From contig NZ_OZ061315.1 in assembly GCF_964063325.1 (NCBI RefSeq), positions 186,001-250,000 of the forward strand: DNA of 64,000 bases, given 5' to 3'. This document shows, piece after piece, positions 8,713 to 17,362 of the stretch. The stretch's first letter is position 1. The number at the start of each line of letters is the position of its first letter. Position numbers and translations under genes: made by a program. Source of the DNA: Hafnia alvei (lineage in GTDB: Bacteria; Pseudomonadota; Gammaproteobacteria; Enterobacterales; Enterobacteriaceae). The notes below the pieces were generated by a model. That model was not told the origin of the DNA. It ran no database searches and saw nothing but the letters and a program-made list of their open reading frames with translations.

Positions 8713-9591
8713 ATGCGTAAGGGATGGATGATGTTAGCGGGACTGCTGGCGGTTCCTGCTGCGGTTCAGGCTGAAGAGGCAACGATAAAGCAGGTTCATG
8801 ATAAGCCACAGGTGAAAGGCAGCATCATCGCGAACATGTTGGTTGAACACGATAACCCATTTACGCTCTATCCTTACGATACGAATTACCTGCTTTACAC
8901 TGAAACCAGCGATGTAAACAAAGAAGCCATTCAATCTTATTCTTGGGCCGATGACGCACGCAAAGACGAAGTTAAATTCCAGCTCAGCCTAGCGTTCCCT
9001 ATCATCCGTGGAATTGCAGGTGATAACTCGGTGTTGGGGATGTCTTATACGCAGCGCGCGTGGTGGCAGGCTTTCAACCGTAGCGCATCTTCTCCGTTCC
9101 GTGAAACCAACTACGAGCCACAGCTTTTTGTCGGCTGGGCAACGGATTATCAGCTGGGTGATTGGACGCTTCGCGATATAGAAACCGGCTTTAATCATCA
9201 GTCTAACGGACGCTCTGATCCAACGTCGCGCAGCTGGAACCGTGTTTATGCGCGTTTGATGGCGCAAAACGGTAACTTCCAAGCGCAGATTAAGCCGTGG
9301 TATCGCATTCCCGAAAGCAGCAGCAAAGATGATAACCCTGATATCACCAAATACATGGGTTACTACGAAGCGCAGGTGGGCTATGAGTGGGGAGAAAGCG
9401 TCTTTACGGCCAAAGGGCACTATAACTGGAACACCGGTTACGGCGGCGGTGAGCTGGGATGGAGCTATCCGATGACGAAAACGTTGCGCTTCTACACTCA
9501 GTTGTATAGCGGCTACGGTGAATCAATGATTGATTACAACTTCAATCAAACCCGTTTTGGCGTGGGCATCATGCTCAACGATTTCATGTAA
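8713..9591 (+). CDS. pldA: Outer membrane phospholipase A
   Basis: PldA is an outer-membrane beta-barrel phospholipase A1/A2 that hydrolyses mislocated surface phospholipids. The 292-residue precursor has a signal peptide (residues 1-20, cleavage after VQA). Catalytic His162, Ser164 and Asn176 are all present (FNHQSNGRSDP...SWNRVY); subtracting the signal gives 142, 144 and 156, exactly the E. coli mature numbering. The last residue is a non-aromatic Met after an F. It precedes recQ as in E. coli. Confidence 0.96.
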   Translation: MRKGWMMLAGLLAVPAAVQAEEATIKQVHDKPQVKGSIIANMLVEHDNPFTLYPYDTNYLLYTETSDVNKEAIQSYSWADDARKDEVKFQLSLAFPIIRGIAGDNSVLGMSYTQRAWWQAFNRSASSPFRETNYEPQLFVGWATDYQLGDWTLRDIETGFNHQSNGRSDPTSRSWNRVYARLMAQNGNFQAQIKPWYRIPESSSKDDNPDITKYMGYYEAQVGYEWGESVFTAKGHYNWNTGYGGGELGWSYPMTKTLRFYTQLYSGYGESMIDYNFNQTRFGVGIMLNDFM

Positions 9592-9686
9592 TTTGCACGC
9601 AACGCATATCCGCTAACGACAAAACCGGTGCATACGCCTAAAATAGCGCCGGTCTTAATTTATCACCCCTTTGGTTGAGGAGCAGC

Positions 9687-11525
9687 GTGGCAACGGCAGC
9701 CGTAATCAATGCAGAAATGCTGGCAGAACAGGTTTTGCGCGATACTTTTGGGTATCAGCAGTTTCGTCCTGGACAGCAAACTATCATCAATGCTGCGATC
9801 GCGGGACGGGATTGTCTGGTTGTGATGCCAACCGGAGGCGGCAAGTCTCTGTGTTATCAAATTCCTGCGTTGGTGATGGATGGCTTAACGCTGGTGGTTT
9901 CTCCTTTGATTTCCTTGATGAAAGATCAGGTCGATCAGCTACAGGCGAACGGCGTTAGCGCGGCCTGTCTGAACTCCACGCAGAACCGTGAACAACAGCA
10001 AGAGGTATACGCTGGCTGTCGCAGTGGGGCGATAAAGCTTCTCTATATTGCGCCAGAACGACTGATGATGGATAACTTCCTCGATCAGCTTCCGCACTGG
10101 CGACCTGCATTATTGGCGGTAGATGAAGCCCACTGTATTTCACAGTGGGGCCATGATTTCCGTCCTGAATACAGCGCATTAGGTCTGATTAAGCAGCGTT
10201 TCCCTGAGATCCCGGTTATTGCGCTCACGGCTACCGCCGATGATGCCACGCGTAATGACATTGAGCGTTTGCTGTCGTTAAACGATCCGTTGGTTCAGGT
10301 TAGCAGTTTTGACCGCCCAAACATCCGCTACACACTGATCGAAAAATTTAAACCGCTGGATCAACTGATTCGTTTCGTACAGGAACAGCGCGGCAAATCG
10401 GGCATTATTTACTGTAACAGCCGAGCCAAAGTCGAAGACACCACGGCGCGTTTACAAAGCCGAGGCTTTAGCGTCGGGGCGTATCACGCAGGGCTCGATC
10501 ACGAACATCGTTCTTCGGTGCAGGAAGCATTTCAACGCGACGATCTGCAGATTGTGGTGGCAACGGTTGCGTTCGGCATGGGCATTAACAAGCCCAACGT
10601 GCGTTTTGTGGTGCACTTTGATATTCCACGTAATATCGAAGCCTACTATCAGGAAACCGGTCGCGCTGGGCGCGATGGTTTACCCGCTGAAGCCGTTCTG
10701 CTTTATGACCCTGCCGATATGGCTTGGCTGCGCCGTTGTTTAGAAGAAAAACCTGAAGGGCAGCAGAAAGAGATTGAACGCCATAAGCTAAACGCAATGA
10801 ACGCTTTTGCTGAGGCGCAAACCTGCCGTCGTTTAGTGTTGCTGAATTACTTTGGTGAAGGACGGCAAGAATCCTGTGGCAACTGCGATATTTGTCTCGA
10901 TCCGCCAAAACGCTACGATGGGCTAGAGGACGCGCAAAAGGCGCTGTCCGCGATTGCTCGCGTGGGTCAGCGATTTGGTATTGGCTATGTCGTTGAAATC
11001 CTGCGCGGGGCGAATAACACCCGTATTCGCGAGTTTGGTCACGACAAGCTTAAAGTCTATGGACTGGGGCGCGACCATACGACCGAACACTGGGTCAGCG
11101 TATTGCGCCAGCTTATTCATTTGGGCTTAGTGACGCAAAATATTGCGATGCATTCCGCGCTGCAGTTGACTGAATCGGCGCGTCCGGTTTTACGCGGCGA
11201 AGTTCCACTTCAGTTGGCCGTTCCACGCGTCATCAATCTCAAATCACGCAGCAGCAGTAGCCATGCCAGCAAAAACTACGGCGGAAACTATGACCGCAAG
11301 CTGTTTGCCAAGCTGCGTAAGCTGCGCAAAGCGATTGCTGACGAAGAGAATATCCCGCCATACGTGGTATTTAACGATGCAACGTTGCTAGAAATGTCAG
11401 AGCAGATGCCGATTCGCGCTAGCGAATTGCTGAGCATTAACGGCGTGGGGCAGCGTAAACTGGATCGCTTTGGTGCGCCGTTTATGACGCTGATCCGAGA
11501 GCACGTTGATGGTGATGATGAGTAG
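9687..11525 (+). CDS. recQ: ATP-dependent DNA helicase RecQ
   Basis: A superfamily 2 3'-5' helicase of the RecF pathway. I chose the GTG at 9687, with GAGG six bases upstream; a TTG at 9675 would place the initiation site on its own Shine-Dalgarno. This gives 612 residues (E. coli ~609). Order of parts: helicase core with PTGGGKSLCYQ (Walker A), DEAHC, and QETGRAGRDG (motif VI); the zinc-binding domain with CRRLVLLNYFGE and CGNCDIC (~residues 375-400); winged helix; and a C-terminal HRDC domain (~530-610). Confidence 0.96.
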   Translation: MATAAVINAEMLAEQVLRDTFGYQQFRPGQQTIINAAIAGRDCLVVMPTGGGKSLCYQIPALVMDGLTLVVSPLISLMKDQVDQLQANGVSAACLNSTQNREQQQEVYAGCRSGAIKLLYIAPERLMMDNFLDQLPHWRPALLAVDEAHCISQWGHDFRPEYSALGLIKQRFPEIPVIALTATADDATRNDIERLLSLNDPLVQVSSFDRPNIRYTLIEKFKPLDQLIRFVQEQRGKSGIIYCNSRAKVEDTTARLQSRGFSVGAYHAGLDHEHRSSVQEAFQRDDLQIVVATVAFGMGINKPNVRFVVHFDIPRNIEAYYQETGRAGRDGLPAEAVLLYDPADMAWLRRCLEEKPEGQQKEIERHKLNAMNAFAEAQTCRRLVLLNYFGEGRQESCGNCDICLDPPKRYDGLEDAQKALSAIARVGQRFGIGYVVEILRGANNTRIREFGHDKLKVYGLGRDHTTEHWVSVLRQLIHLGLVTQNIAMHSALQLTESARPVLRGEVPLQLAVPRVINLKSRSSSSHASKNYGGNYDRKLFAKLRKLRKAIADEENIPPYVVFNDATLLEMSEQMPIRASELLSINGVGQRKLDRFGAPFMTLIREHVDGDDE

Positions 11526-11541
11526 TTTTACGCGCTAAATT

Positions 11542-11576
11542 CTGTCTCCCTTAATATATATTGCTAAGGGAGACAG
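11542..11576. terminator. Bidirectional terminator between recQ and rlmJ
   Basis: A perfect 12-bp stem (CTGTCTCCCTTA / TAAGGGAGACAG) with an 11-base AT-rich loop lies between the convergent genes. No long T-run follows, but placement fits termination from both sides. Confidence 0.6.
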
Positions 11577-11592
11577 ACAGCAATGACTTCAA

Positions 11593-12435
11593 TTATTCCG
11601 GCACAATCCATTCAACTTTGGCATGACCCGTACCTTCTGGCACCAGCACTTTATGCAGCCAAGGCAGGACGTCGCGCATCTGTTGTTCTAACTTCCACGG
11701 TGGGTTGATCACAATCATTCCGGAAGCGGTCATACCGCGCTGGTCGCTGTCTGGGCGAACCGCTAATTCGATTTGTAAAATGCGACGAATACCGGTGTCT
11801 TGCAGATCGCGAGTCATGCGTTTGATTTGCTGACGCAGCACCACGGGATACCACAGCGCATAGACGCCGGTGGCAAAACGCTTATAGCCTTCCTGAATGC
11901 CTTTCACCACGTCTTGATAATCGGTTTTCATCTCATACGGCGGATCGATCAACACGAAGCCACGGCGTGACAAAGGTGGAAGCTGTGATTTGAGCTGCTG
12001 GTAGCCATCGGCTTTCATCACTTTTGCGCGTTCATCTTTAGAGAATTCATTGCGCAGCAGCGGGAAATCCGTTGGGTGCAGCTCGGTCAGATGGATTTTG
12101 TCGAAGTCGCGCAGCAGCTGGCGAGCAATTAATGGCGAACCTGGGTAGTAACGCAGTTGTTCGCCACGGTTAAAGTGTTTTACCGCGCTCAGATAGGCTT
12201 CAAGCTCGGCAGGAACATCGTCGCGCTGCCAAATACGCGCGATACCTTCGAGGTATTCACCGGTTTTTTCTGCATGCTCACCACTGAGCTGATAACGCCC
12301 CGCGCCGGAATGCGTATCCAGATAAAGGAAAGGCTTATCCTTTTCTTTCAGCGATTCAATAATCAAACTCTGAACGGTGTGTTTGAGGACATCGGCGTGA
12401 TTGCCGGCGTGAAAACTGTGGCGATAACTAAGCAT
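11593..12435 (-). CDS. rlmJ: 23S rRNA (adenine(2030)-N6)-methyltransferase RlmJ
   Basis: RlmJ (formerly YhiR) methylates A2030 of 23S rRNA. The 280-residue protein has the E. coli length. The opening MLSYRHSFHAGNHADVLKH is family-typical, the SAM-binding region begins at FLYLDTHSGAGRY, and the catalytic N6-methylase motif is DPPY in FVLIDPPYEM (~residue 164). The INPPWKLEQ segment near the end is also conserved. In E. coli it sits next to prlC/rsmJ; here a short lipoprotein gene intervenes. Confidence 0.95.
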   Translation of the reverse strand: MLSYRHSFHAGNHADVLKHTVQSLIIESLKEKDKPFLYLDTHSGAGRYQLSGEHAEKTGEYLEGIARIWQRDDVPAELEAYLSAVKHFNRGEQLRYYPGSPLIARQLLRDFDKIHLTELHPTDFPLLRNEFSKDERAKVMKADGYQQLKSQLPPLSRRGFVLIDPPYEMKTDYQDVVKGIQEGYKRFATGVYALWYPVVLRQQIKRMTRDLQDTGIRRILQIELAVRPDSDQRGMTASGMIVINPPWKLEQQMRDVLPWLHKVLVPEGTGHAKVEWIVPE

Positions 12436-12683
12436 AGTGAGTTTAAACTTTCGTATATTCTAATAACTAAAATAAAATCATTAGGATAGGTAAATTAAGA
12501 CCGTGACAAGGCACAGCGAGTCTGCTCTTTTGGGCTGCGGGCATCGCGGCATGTCAGCAGGTGACGGTTAAGTATAAACGGTATGGCGATGAAAGACTTT
12601 ATGGATTATCGCATATTGGTTTTGTGATACAGATAAGGGATGAGCGAATCCTTAAAGCAGATAATTGTGTGACAAGGAATGTT

Positions 12684-13067
12684 ATGCCCAAGGAGGGAGG
12701 CTTGTACATTTTTAGTATCATAGCTCTCGTACTCACGTTGTGTAGTTGTATGGATTCTAATAGCTTAGAACAGCTTAAACACTACGGCTCAAGCCCATTT
12801 GATCAGCAGCGCTGGAAGCTGTCTGAGCACCGACTTGAAATGGTGTGGCGATTGGCTGTTGAGAGCGACTTATGCACAAAGAACGCCTCACAGTTAGTTG
12901 ATTTATTAGGTAATAGTGACGGGTATTTTATCAGTGAAAAATACCTGTCTTGGCAATTGTCCCCCCACCAACAATTAGCATTTAAAATGCAGCAACCCAG
13001 CCCTTATCCTGCGGGTTTTGCCATTACTTACGATAATAATGTTATGGAACAGGTTTCTTGCCGCTAG
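12684..13067 (+). CDS. Predicted small lipoprotein of unknown function
   Basis: I do not recognise this protein. From the ATG at 12684 it has 127 residues and opens with a hydrophobic signal (YIFSIIALVLTL) and a lipobox LCSC, so it is probably a lipoprotein with Cys22 as its lipidated residue. The remainder is polar (MDSNSLEQLKHYG...), with one further Cys near the C-terminus. A TTG at 12702 is a rival start: it has a perfect AAGGAGG five bases upstream and leads straight into the signal. It lies between rlmJ and prlC, where I recall no E. coli counterpart. Confidence 0.6.
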   Translation: MPKEGGLYIFSIIALVLTLCSCMDSNSLEQLKHYGSSPFDQQRWKLSEHRLEMVWRLAVESDLCTKNASQLVDLLGNSDGYFISEKYLSWQLSPHQQLAFKMQQPSPYPAGFAITYDNNVMEQVSCR

Positions 13068-13282
13068 ATGTATTTTTGCTTGTGGTGCCTCCTATCAAAG
13101 CGATTGAACCCGCCAGCCATTGATTTTCGCTACACTTAACCTCATCTTAGATCTAAACAGCGTTTTTATGCCGGTTGCCCGACGCATTGGGGGGCTGGCT
13201 AAGTCGATTTATATGCCGCACTGATGCGGCCAAGACCGTTAACCTTTGTTGTTAATGGCAAAACTATATAGGACGCTTTCTT

Positions 13283-15325
13283 ATGACCAATCCGTTACTG
13301 ACGCCGTTCGAACTGCCACCATTCTCTAAAATCAAACCTGAGGACATCGTTCCTGCGGTGAAAAACGCATTGGCAGATTGTCGTGCCGAAGTGGAGCGCG
13401 TGGTCGCGCAAGATGCGCCATTTACGTGGGATAATCTGTGCCAGCCGCTGGCTGAGGTTGACGATCGTCTGAGCCGTATTTTTTCTCCGGTCAGCCATTT
13501 GAATTCAGTGCAAAACAGCCCTGAGCTGCGTGAAGCTTACGAACAGTGCCTGCCGCTGTTGTCTGAATACGGCACTTGGGTAGGTCAGCATGAAGGGCTG
13601 TATCAGGCCTACCGCAGCCTGAAAGACGGCGCGGGTTTTGCTTCGTTGACTAAACCGCAGAAGAAAGCGGTAGAAAATTCACTGCGTGATTTCGAACTGT
13701 CTGGTATTGGTTTGCCGAAAGAAAAACAGCAGCGCTATGGTGAAATTATGGCGCGTCTGTCCGAATTGGGTTCTGCATTCAGTAACAACGTATTGGATGC
13801 GACCATGGGCTGGAGCAAGCTAATTACTGATGAAAAAGAGCTTTCTGGTCTGCCTGAAAGTGCATTAGCGGCTGCGAAGGCGCTGGCTGAATCCAAAGAA
13901 AAAGAGGGCTGGCTGTTAACGCTAGATATCCCGAGCTACCTGCCGGTGATGACCTATGCCGACAACCGCGAGCTGCGCCATGAGATGTATCAGGCGTTTA
14001 CCACTCGTGCATCCGATCAGGGGCCAAACGCAGGTCAGTGGGATAACAGCGAAATCATGGCTGAAACTCTGCAACTGCGTCACGAATTGGCTCAGCTGCT
14101 TGGTTTTAAATCCTATGCTGATAAGTCATTGGCAACCAAAATGGCGGAAAACCCACAGCAGGTTCTGGCATTTCTGAATGACTTAGCCGAGCGAGCTCGT
14201 CCTCAAGGCGCGCAAGAGCTGGCTGAACTGCGTGAGTTTACGCGTCAGCACTTTGACGTTACCGAGCTGGAAGCGTGGGATATCACCTACTACAGCGAAA
14301 AACAGAAACAACATCTGTACTCTATCAGCGATGAACAGCTGCGCCCTTACTTCCCTGAACAGCGCGTATTGAGCGGTTTGTTTGAGGTGGTGAAACGTAT
14401 TTACGGTATCACGGCTAAAGAGCGTCATGATATTGACGTATGGAATCCAGAGGTTCGTTTCTTCGAGCTTTATGATGCGACCGGTGAGCTGCGTGGTAGT
14501 TTCTATCTCGACCTTTATGCCCGTGAGCATAAGCGAGGCGGTGCGTGGATGGACGACTGTGTAGGCCGTCTACGTCGTGCCGATGGTAGCCTACAGAAGC
14601 CGGTTGCCTATTTGACCTGTAACTTTAACCGTCCAATCGGTGATAAGCCTGCGTTGTTTACGCATAACGAAGTGACCACGTTGTTCCATGAGTTCGGTCA
14701 CGGCTTGCATCATATGCTGACCACGATTGAAACCGCAGGCGTTTCAGGGATCAACGGTGTGCCATGGGATGCCGTCGAGTTGCCAAGTCAATTTATGGAA
14801 AACTGGTGCTGGGAGCCGGAAGCGCTGGCCTTTATCTCGGGTCATTACCAGACCAATGAGCCGCTTCCTCAGGAAATGCTGGATAAAATGTTGGCGGCGA
14901 AAAACTATCAGGCCGCGCTGTTTATCCTGCGCCAGCTAGAATTTGGGATGTTTGATTTCCGTCTGCATGCTGAGTTCGACCCTGCACAAGGCGCTCGTAT
15001 TCTCGATACTTTGAAAGAAGTTAAAGCGCTAGTAGCGGTGATGCCGTCACCAAGCTGGGGCCGTTTCCCACATGCGTTCAGCCATATCTTTGCTGGTGGC
15101 TACGCAGCGGGTTACTACAGCTATCTGTGGGCAGAGCTGCTGTCTGCTGATGCGTTCTCTCGCTTCGAGGAAGAGGGTATTTTCAACGTAGATACCGGCC
15201 GTGCGTTCTTGGACAACATCCTGTCGCAGGGTGGTTCCGATGAGCCAATGAACCTGTTCAAAAACTTCCGTGGCCGTGAGCCGAAAATTGATGCCATGCT
15301 GCGTCACTACGGCATCAAGGGCTAA
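13283..15325 (+). CDS. prlC: Oligopeptidase A
   Basis: PrlC/OpdA is a cytoplasmic M3-family zinc metallopeptidase that degrades short peptides, including cleaved signal peptides. The 680-residue protein is of normal length. The zinc motif HEFGH is at residues 469-473 (TTLFHEFGHGLHH), with the third ligand Glu downstream in the M3 fold. It precedes rsmJ by only four bases, as in E. coli, where the two are cotranscribed. The ~215-base upstream gap probably holds its promoter. Confidence 0.96.
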   Translation: MTNPLLTPFELPPFSKIKPEDIVPAVKNALADCRAEVERVVAQDAPFTWDNLCQPLAEVDDRLSRIFSPVSHLNSVQNSPELREAYEQCLPLLSEYGTWVGQHEGLYQAYRSLKDGAGFASLTKPQKKAVENSLRDFELSGIGLPKEKQQRYGEIMARLSELGSAFSNNVLDATMGWSKLITDEKELSGLPESALAAAKALAESKEKEGWLLTLDIPSYLPVMTYADNRELRHEMYQAFTTRASDQGPNAGQWDNSEIMAETLQLRHELAQLLGFKSYADKSLATKMAENPQQVLAFLNDLAERARPQGAQELAELREFTRQHFDVTELEAWDITYYSEKQKQHLYSISDEQLRPYFPEQRVLSGLFEVVKRIYGITAKERHDIDVWNPEVRFFELYDATGELRGSFYLDLYAREHKRGGAWMDDCVGRLRRADGSLQKPVAYLTCNFNRPIGDKPALFTHNEVTTLFHEFGHGLHHMLTTIETAGVSGINGVPWDAVELPSQFMENWCWEPEALAFISGHYQTNEPLPQEMLDKMLAAKNYQAALFILRQLEFGMFDFRLHAEFDPAQGARILDTLKEVKALVAVMPSPSWGRFPHAFSHIFAGGYAAGYYSYLWAELLSADAFSRFEEEGIFNVDTGRAFLDNILSQGGSDEPMNLFKNFRGREPKIDAMLRHYGIKG

Positions 15326-15329
15326 TGCG

Positions 15330-16079
15330 TTGAGTATTCAGTTATTGTTAGAAGAGGGCGCCGATAGCGGCGCCTTATCTCATTTAGCCGAGCGCTGGGG
15401 ATTGGTTCACGATCCTGACGCGATAATGGCGTTGGTATTAACGCCTGAGCATTTAGAACTGCGCAAGTTGGATGAACCCAAGCTGGGCGCTATTTTTGTC
15501 GATTTTGTGGCCGGTGCGATGGCGCATCGCCGCAAGTTTGGCGGCGGCCGTGGTGAAGCGGTGGCAAAAGCCGTGGGTATTAAAGGTAGCTATGTGCCGA
15601 GCGTTGTGGATGCGACCGCAGGATTAGGGCGCGATGCCTACGTGTTGGCGTCGGTAGGGTGTCATGTGCGTATGCTGGAGCGCCATCCCGTGGTGGCGGC
15701 ATTGCTCGACGATGGTTTGCAGCGTGGCTATGCAGATCCTGAAATCGGCGGCTGGCTGCAAGAACGCCTGACTTTGCTGCATGCCTCCAGTATTGATGCG
15801 TTGAAAGATCTTAGCCCTGCGCCAGAAGTGGTGTATCTCGATCCGATGTATCCGCACAAACAGAAAAGTGCGCTAGTGAAGAAAGAGATGCGGGTGTTCC
15901 AGTCATTGGTGGGCGCTGATTTGGATGCCGATGCATTACTAGCACCCGCTCGCGCACTGGCGACGAAACGTATCGTGGTAAAACGTCCTGATTATGCTCC
16001 GCCGTTGGCCGATGTGTCGGCTCATGCGGCCACCACCACCAAAAATCACCGTTTTGATATTTACACGCCGCTAAAATAA
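15330..16079 (+). CDS. rsmJ: 16S rRNA (guanine(1516)-N2)-methyltransferase RsmJ
   Basis: RsmJ (YhiQ) methylates G1516 of 16S rRNA. The TTG at 15330, four bases after the prlC stop, gives 249 residues, matching the E. coli length of ~250; a longer frame would run back into prlC with non-conserved residues. The SAM motif is VVDATAGLGRDAYVLAS (~residue 92), and the catalytic-type motif is YLDPMYPHKQKSA. Closely spaced with prlC, so probably cotranscribed and translationally coupled, which may offset the weak start. Confidence 0.92.
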   Translation: MSIQLLLEEGADSGALSHLAERWGLVHDPDAIMALVLTPEHLELRKLDEPKLGAIFVDFVAGAMAHRRKFGGGRGEAVAKAVGIKGSYVPSVVDATAGLGRDAYVLASVGCHVRMLERHPVVAALLDDGLQRGYADPEIGGWLQERLTLLHASSIDALKDLSPAPEVVYLDPMYPHKQKSALVKKEMRVFQSLVGADLDADALLAPARALATKRIVVKRPDYAPPLADVSAHAATTTKNHRFDIYTPLK

Positions 16080-16106
16080 TTCTGCATGTAAATAACCTCA
16101 GTCTAA

Positions 16107-16128
16107 CCCTCTCCTTCGCAGGAGAGGG
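16107..16128. terminator. Palindrome after rsmJ
   Basis: A perfect 9-bp stem (CCCTCTCCT / AGGAGAGGG) with loop TCGC follows rsmJ by 27 bases. A second, looser C/G-rich repeat follows (about 16160-16190). It may terminate prlC-rsmJ, and resembles the palindromes at 5053 and 7003. Confidence 0.5.
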
Positions 16129-16218
16129 AACTGTGCAGTGGGTCCCGAATAAGCTCGAATGGCCCTTCCTCTGCTAAGGGGGAAGCTGGCTAGGGAGCCA
16201 ATATTACCTAGTCGTAAA

Positions 16219-16497
16219 TTAATACCCTGAACTCGTTTTCTTCAGCGTATCGCCTTGCTTCATGGGTTTCTTATCCATCTGATCTTTGCTCATTTCATCT
16301 TGTTTAGGCGCTTCGCCTTTTTGCATCGCGTCCAAGTGCTGTTTTTTCATTTCCTGCGGTTTTTTACTCATATGATCCATTTTATGTGGCTCTTGCTGCA
16401 TACCATCGCCGGATGTACTTGTTGTATCAGCAGCGAAAGAGAATCCGCTGCCCATCAGTAAAGTGCTACACATAACAACCGTAATAATTTTTCTCAT
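16219..16497 (-). CDS. Periplasmic MXKDX-type repeat peptide
   Basis: A 92-residue protein with a signal peptide (residues ~1-22, FSFA/ADTT) and a short, Met-, Lys-, Asp- and Gln-rich mature part. Its repeats resemble the 'pentapeptide MXKDX repeat' proteins (for example MDHMSKK, MSKDQMDKK). The function of this family is not known to me; Met/His-rich periplasmic peptides sometimes bind metals, but that is only a guess here. It diverges from the two-component genes that start 149 bases away, suggesting that it could be a target of that system. Confidence 0.75.
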   Translation of the reverse strand: MRKIITVVMCSTLLMGSGFSFAADTTSTSGDGMQQEPHKMDHMSKKPQEMKKQHLDAMQKGEAPKQDEMSKDQMDKKPMKQGDTLKKTSSGY

Positions 16498-16645
16498 GGT
16501 CAGATCCTTATGGAAAATGGGGTCAGGGCCAGTATTGCGTTCACTTGTTCAGCAAAGCCTCACAGAGTTATAAATTATTTGTGATAACTCAGGGCGCAAA
16601 CCCTGTGTAGACTAATTATAAAAATGCACGTGGAGCCGGAACGCG

Positions 16646-17362
16646 ATGGAAGGAATGAAGCGAATTCTAATTGTAGAAGATGACGCGCATATTGCCGATT
16701 TACTGGCGCTGCATCTGCGTGATGAGGGCTACCACATAGAGCACGCGGCTGATGGCATTGTCGGTATGGCGATGCTGGAGCAGGGCGGTTGGGATGCGCT
16801 GATTTTAGATCTGATGTTGCCGGGTATTGATGGGCTTGATATCTGCCGTCGCGCGCGCAGCATGACGCGTTATACGCCGATTATTATGATTAGCGCCCGC
16901 TCCAGTGAAGTGCACCGGGTTCTGGGATTAGAGCTAGGCGCCGATGACTATTTAGCCAAACCGTTTTCGATGATTGAGCTGGCAGCACGCGTTAAAGCGC
17001 TGTTTCGCCGTCAGGAAGCGATGAGCCGTAATTTGCAGATGGATGCAGGGCGTTTGGAAATTGCGGGGCTCATCATCGATCCTATAGCGCGAGCGGTTTG
17101 GAAGGATCAACAACCTGTCGATCTCACGCCGCGTGAGTTTGATTTGCTGTATTTTTTCGCTAAAAATCCCGACAAAGTTTTTTCTCGTTTGCAGCTTCTC
17201 GATCAGGTGTGGGGCTACCAGCACGATGGCTACGAACATACGGTTAACACCCATATCAATCGGCTACGCATAAAAATTGAAGCCGATCCTTCCGAGCCGC
17301 AGCATATTCTGACCGTTTGGGGCTCTGGCTATAAATTTACGGCGTCGAGCATGGGAAATTAA
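16646..17362 (+). CDS. OmpR-family response regulator
   Basis: A 238-residue transcription regulator. The receiver domain (~residues 4-118) has the phosphorylatable Asp in LILDLMLPGIDG (Asp55-57 region), the acidic pair EDD near the start and Lys in LAKPFS. A winged-helix DNA-binding domain (~135-235) follows, with LTPREFDLLYFF and the ending VWGSGYKF. An internal ATG at 16655 is an alternative start. It abuts the kinase gene without a gap, so the two form one operon. I cannot name an E. coli orthologue. Confidence 0.9.
   Translation: MEGMKRILIVEDDAHIADLLALHLRDEGYHIEHAADGIVGMAMLEQGGWDALILDLMLPGIDGLDICRRARSMTRYTPIIMISARSSEVHRVLGLELGADDYLAKPFSMIELAARVKALFRRQEAMSRNLQMDAGRLEIAGLIIDPIARAVWKDQQPVDLTPREFDLLYFFAKNPDKVFSRLQLLDQVWGYQHDGYEHTVNTHINRLRIKIEADPSEPQHILTVWGSGYKFTASSMGN

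Noticed and set aside
13081..13282. Heat-shock sigma-32 promoter before prlC
   Set aside because: TTGAAC and a C-rich -10 could be found, but the spacing was much too short.
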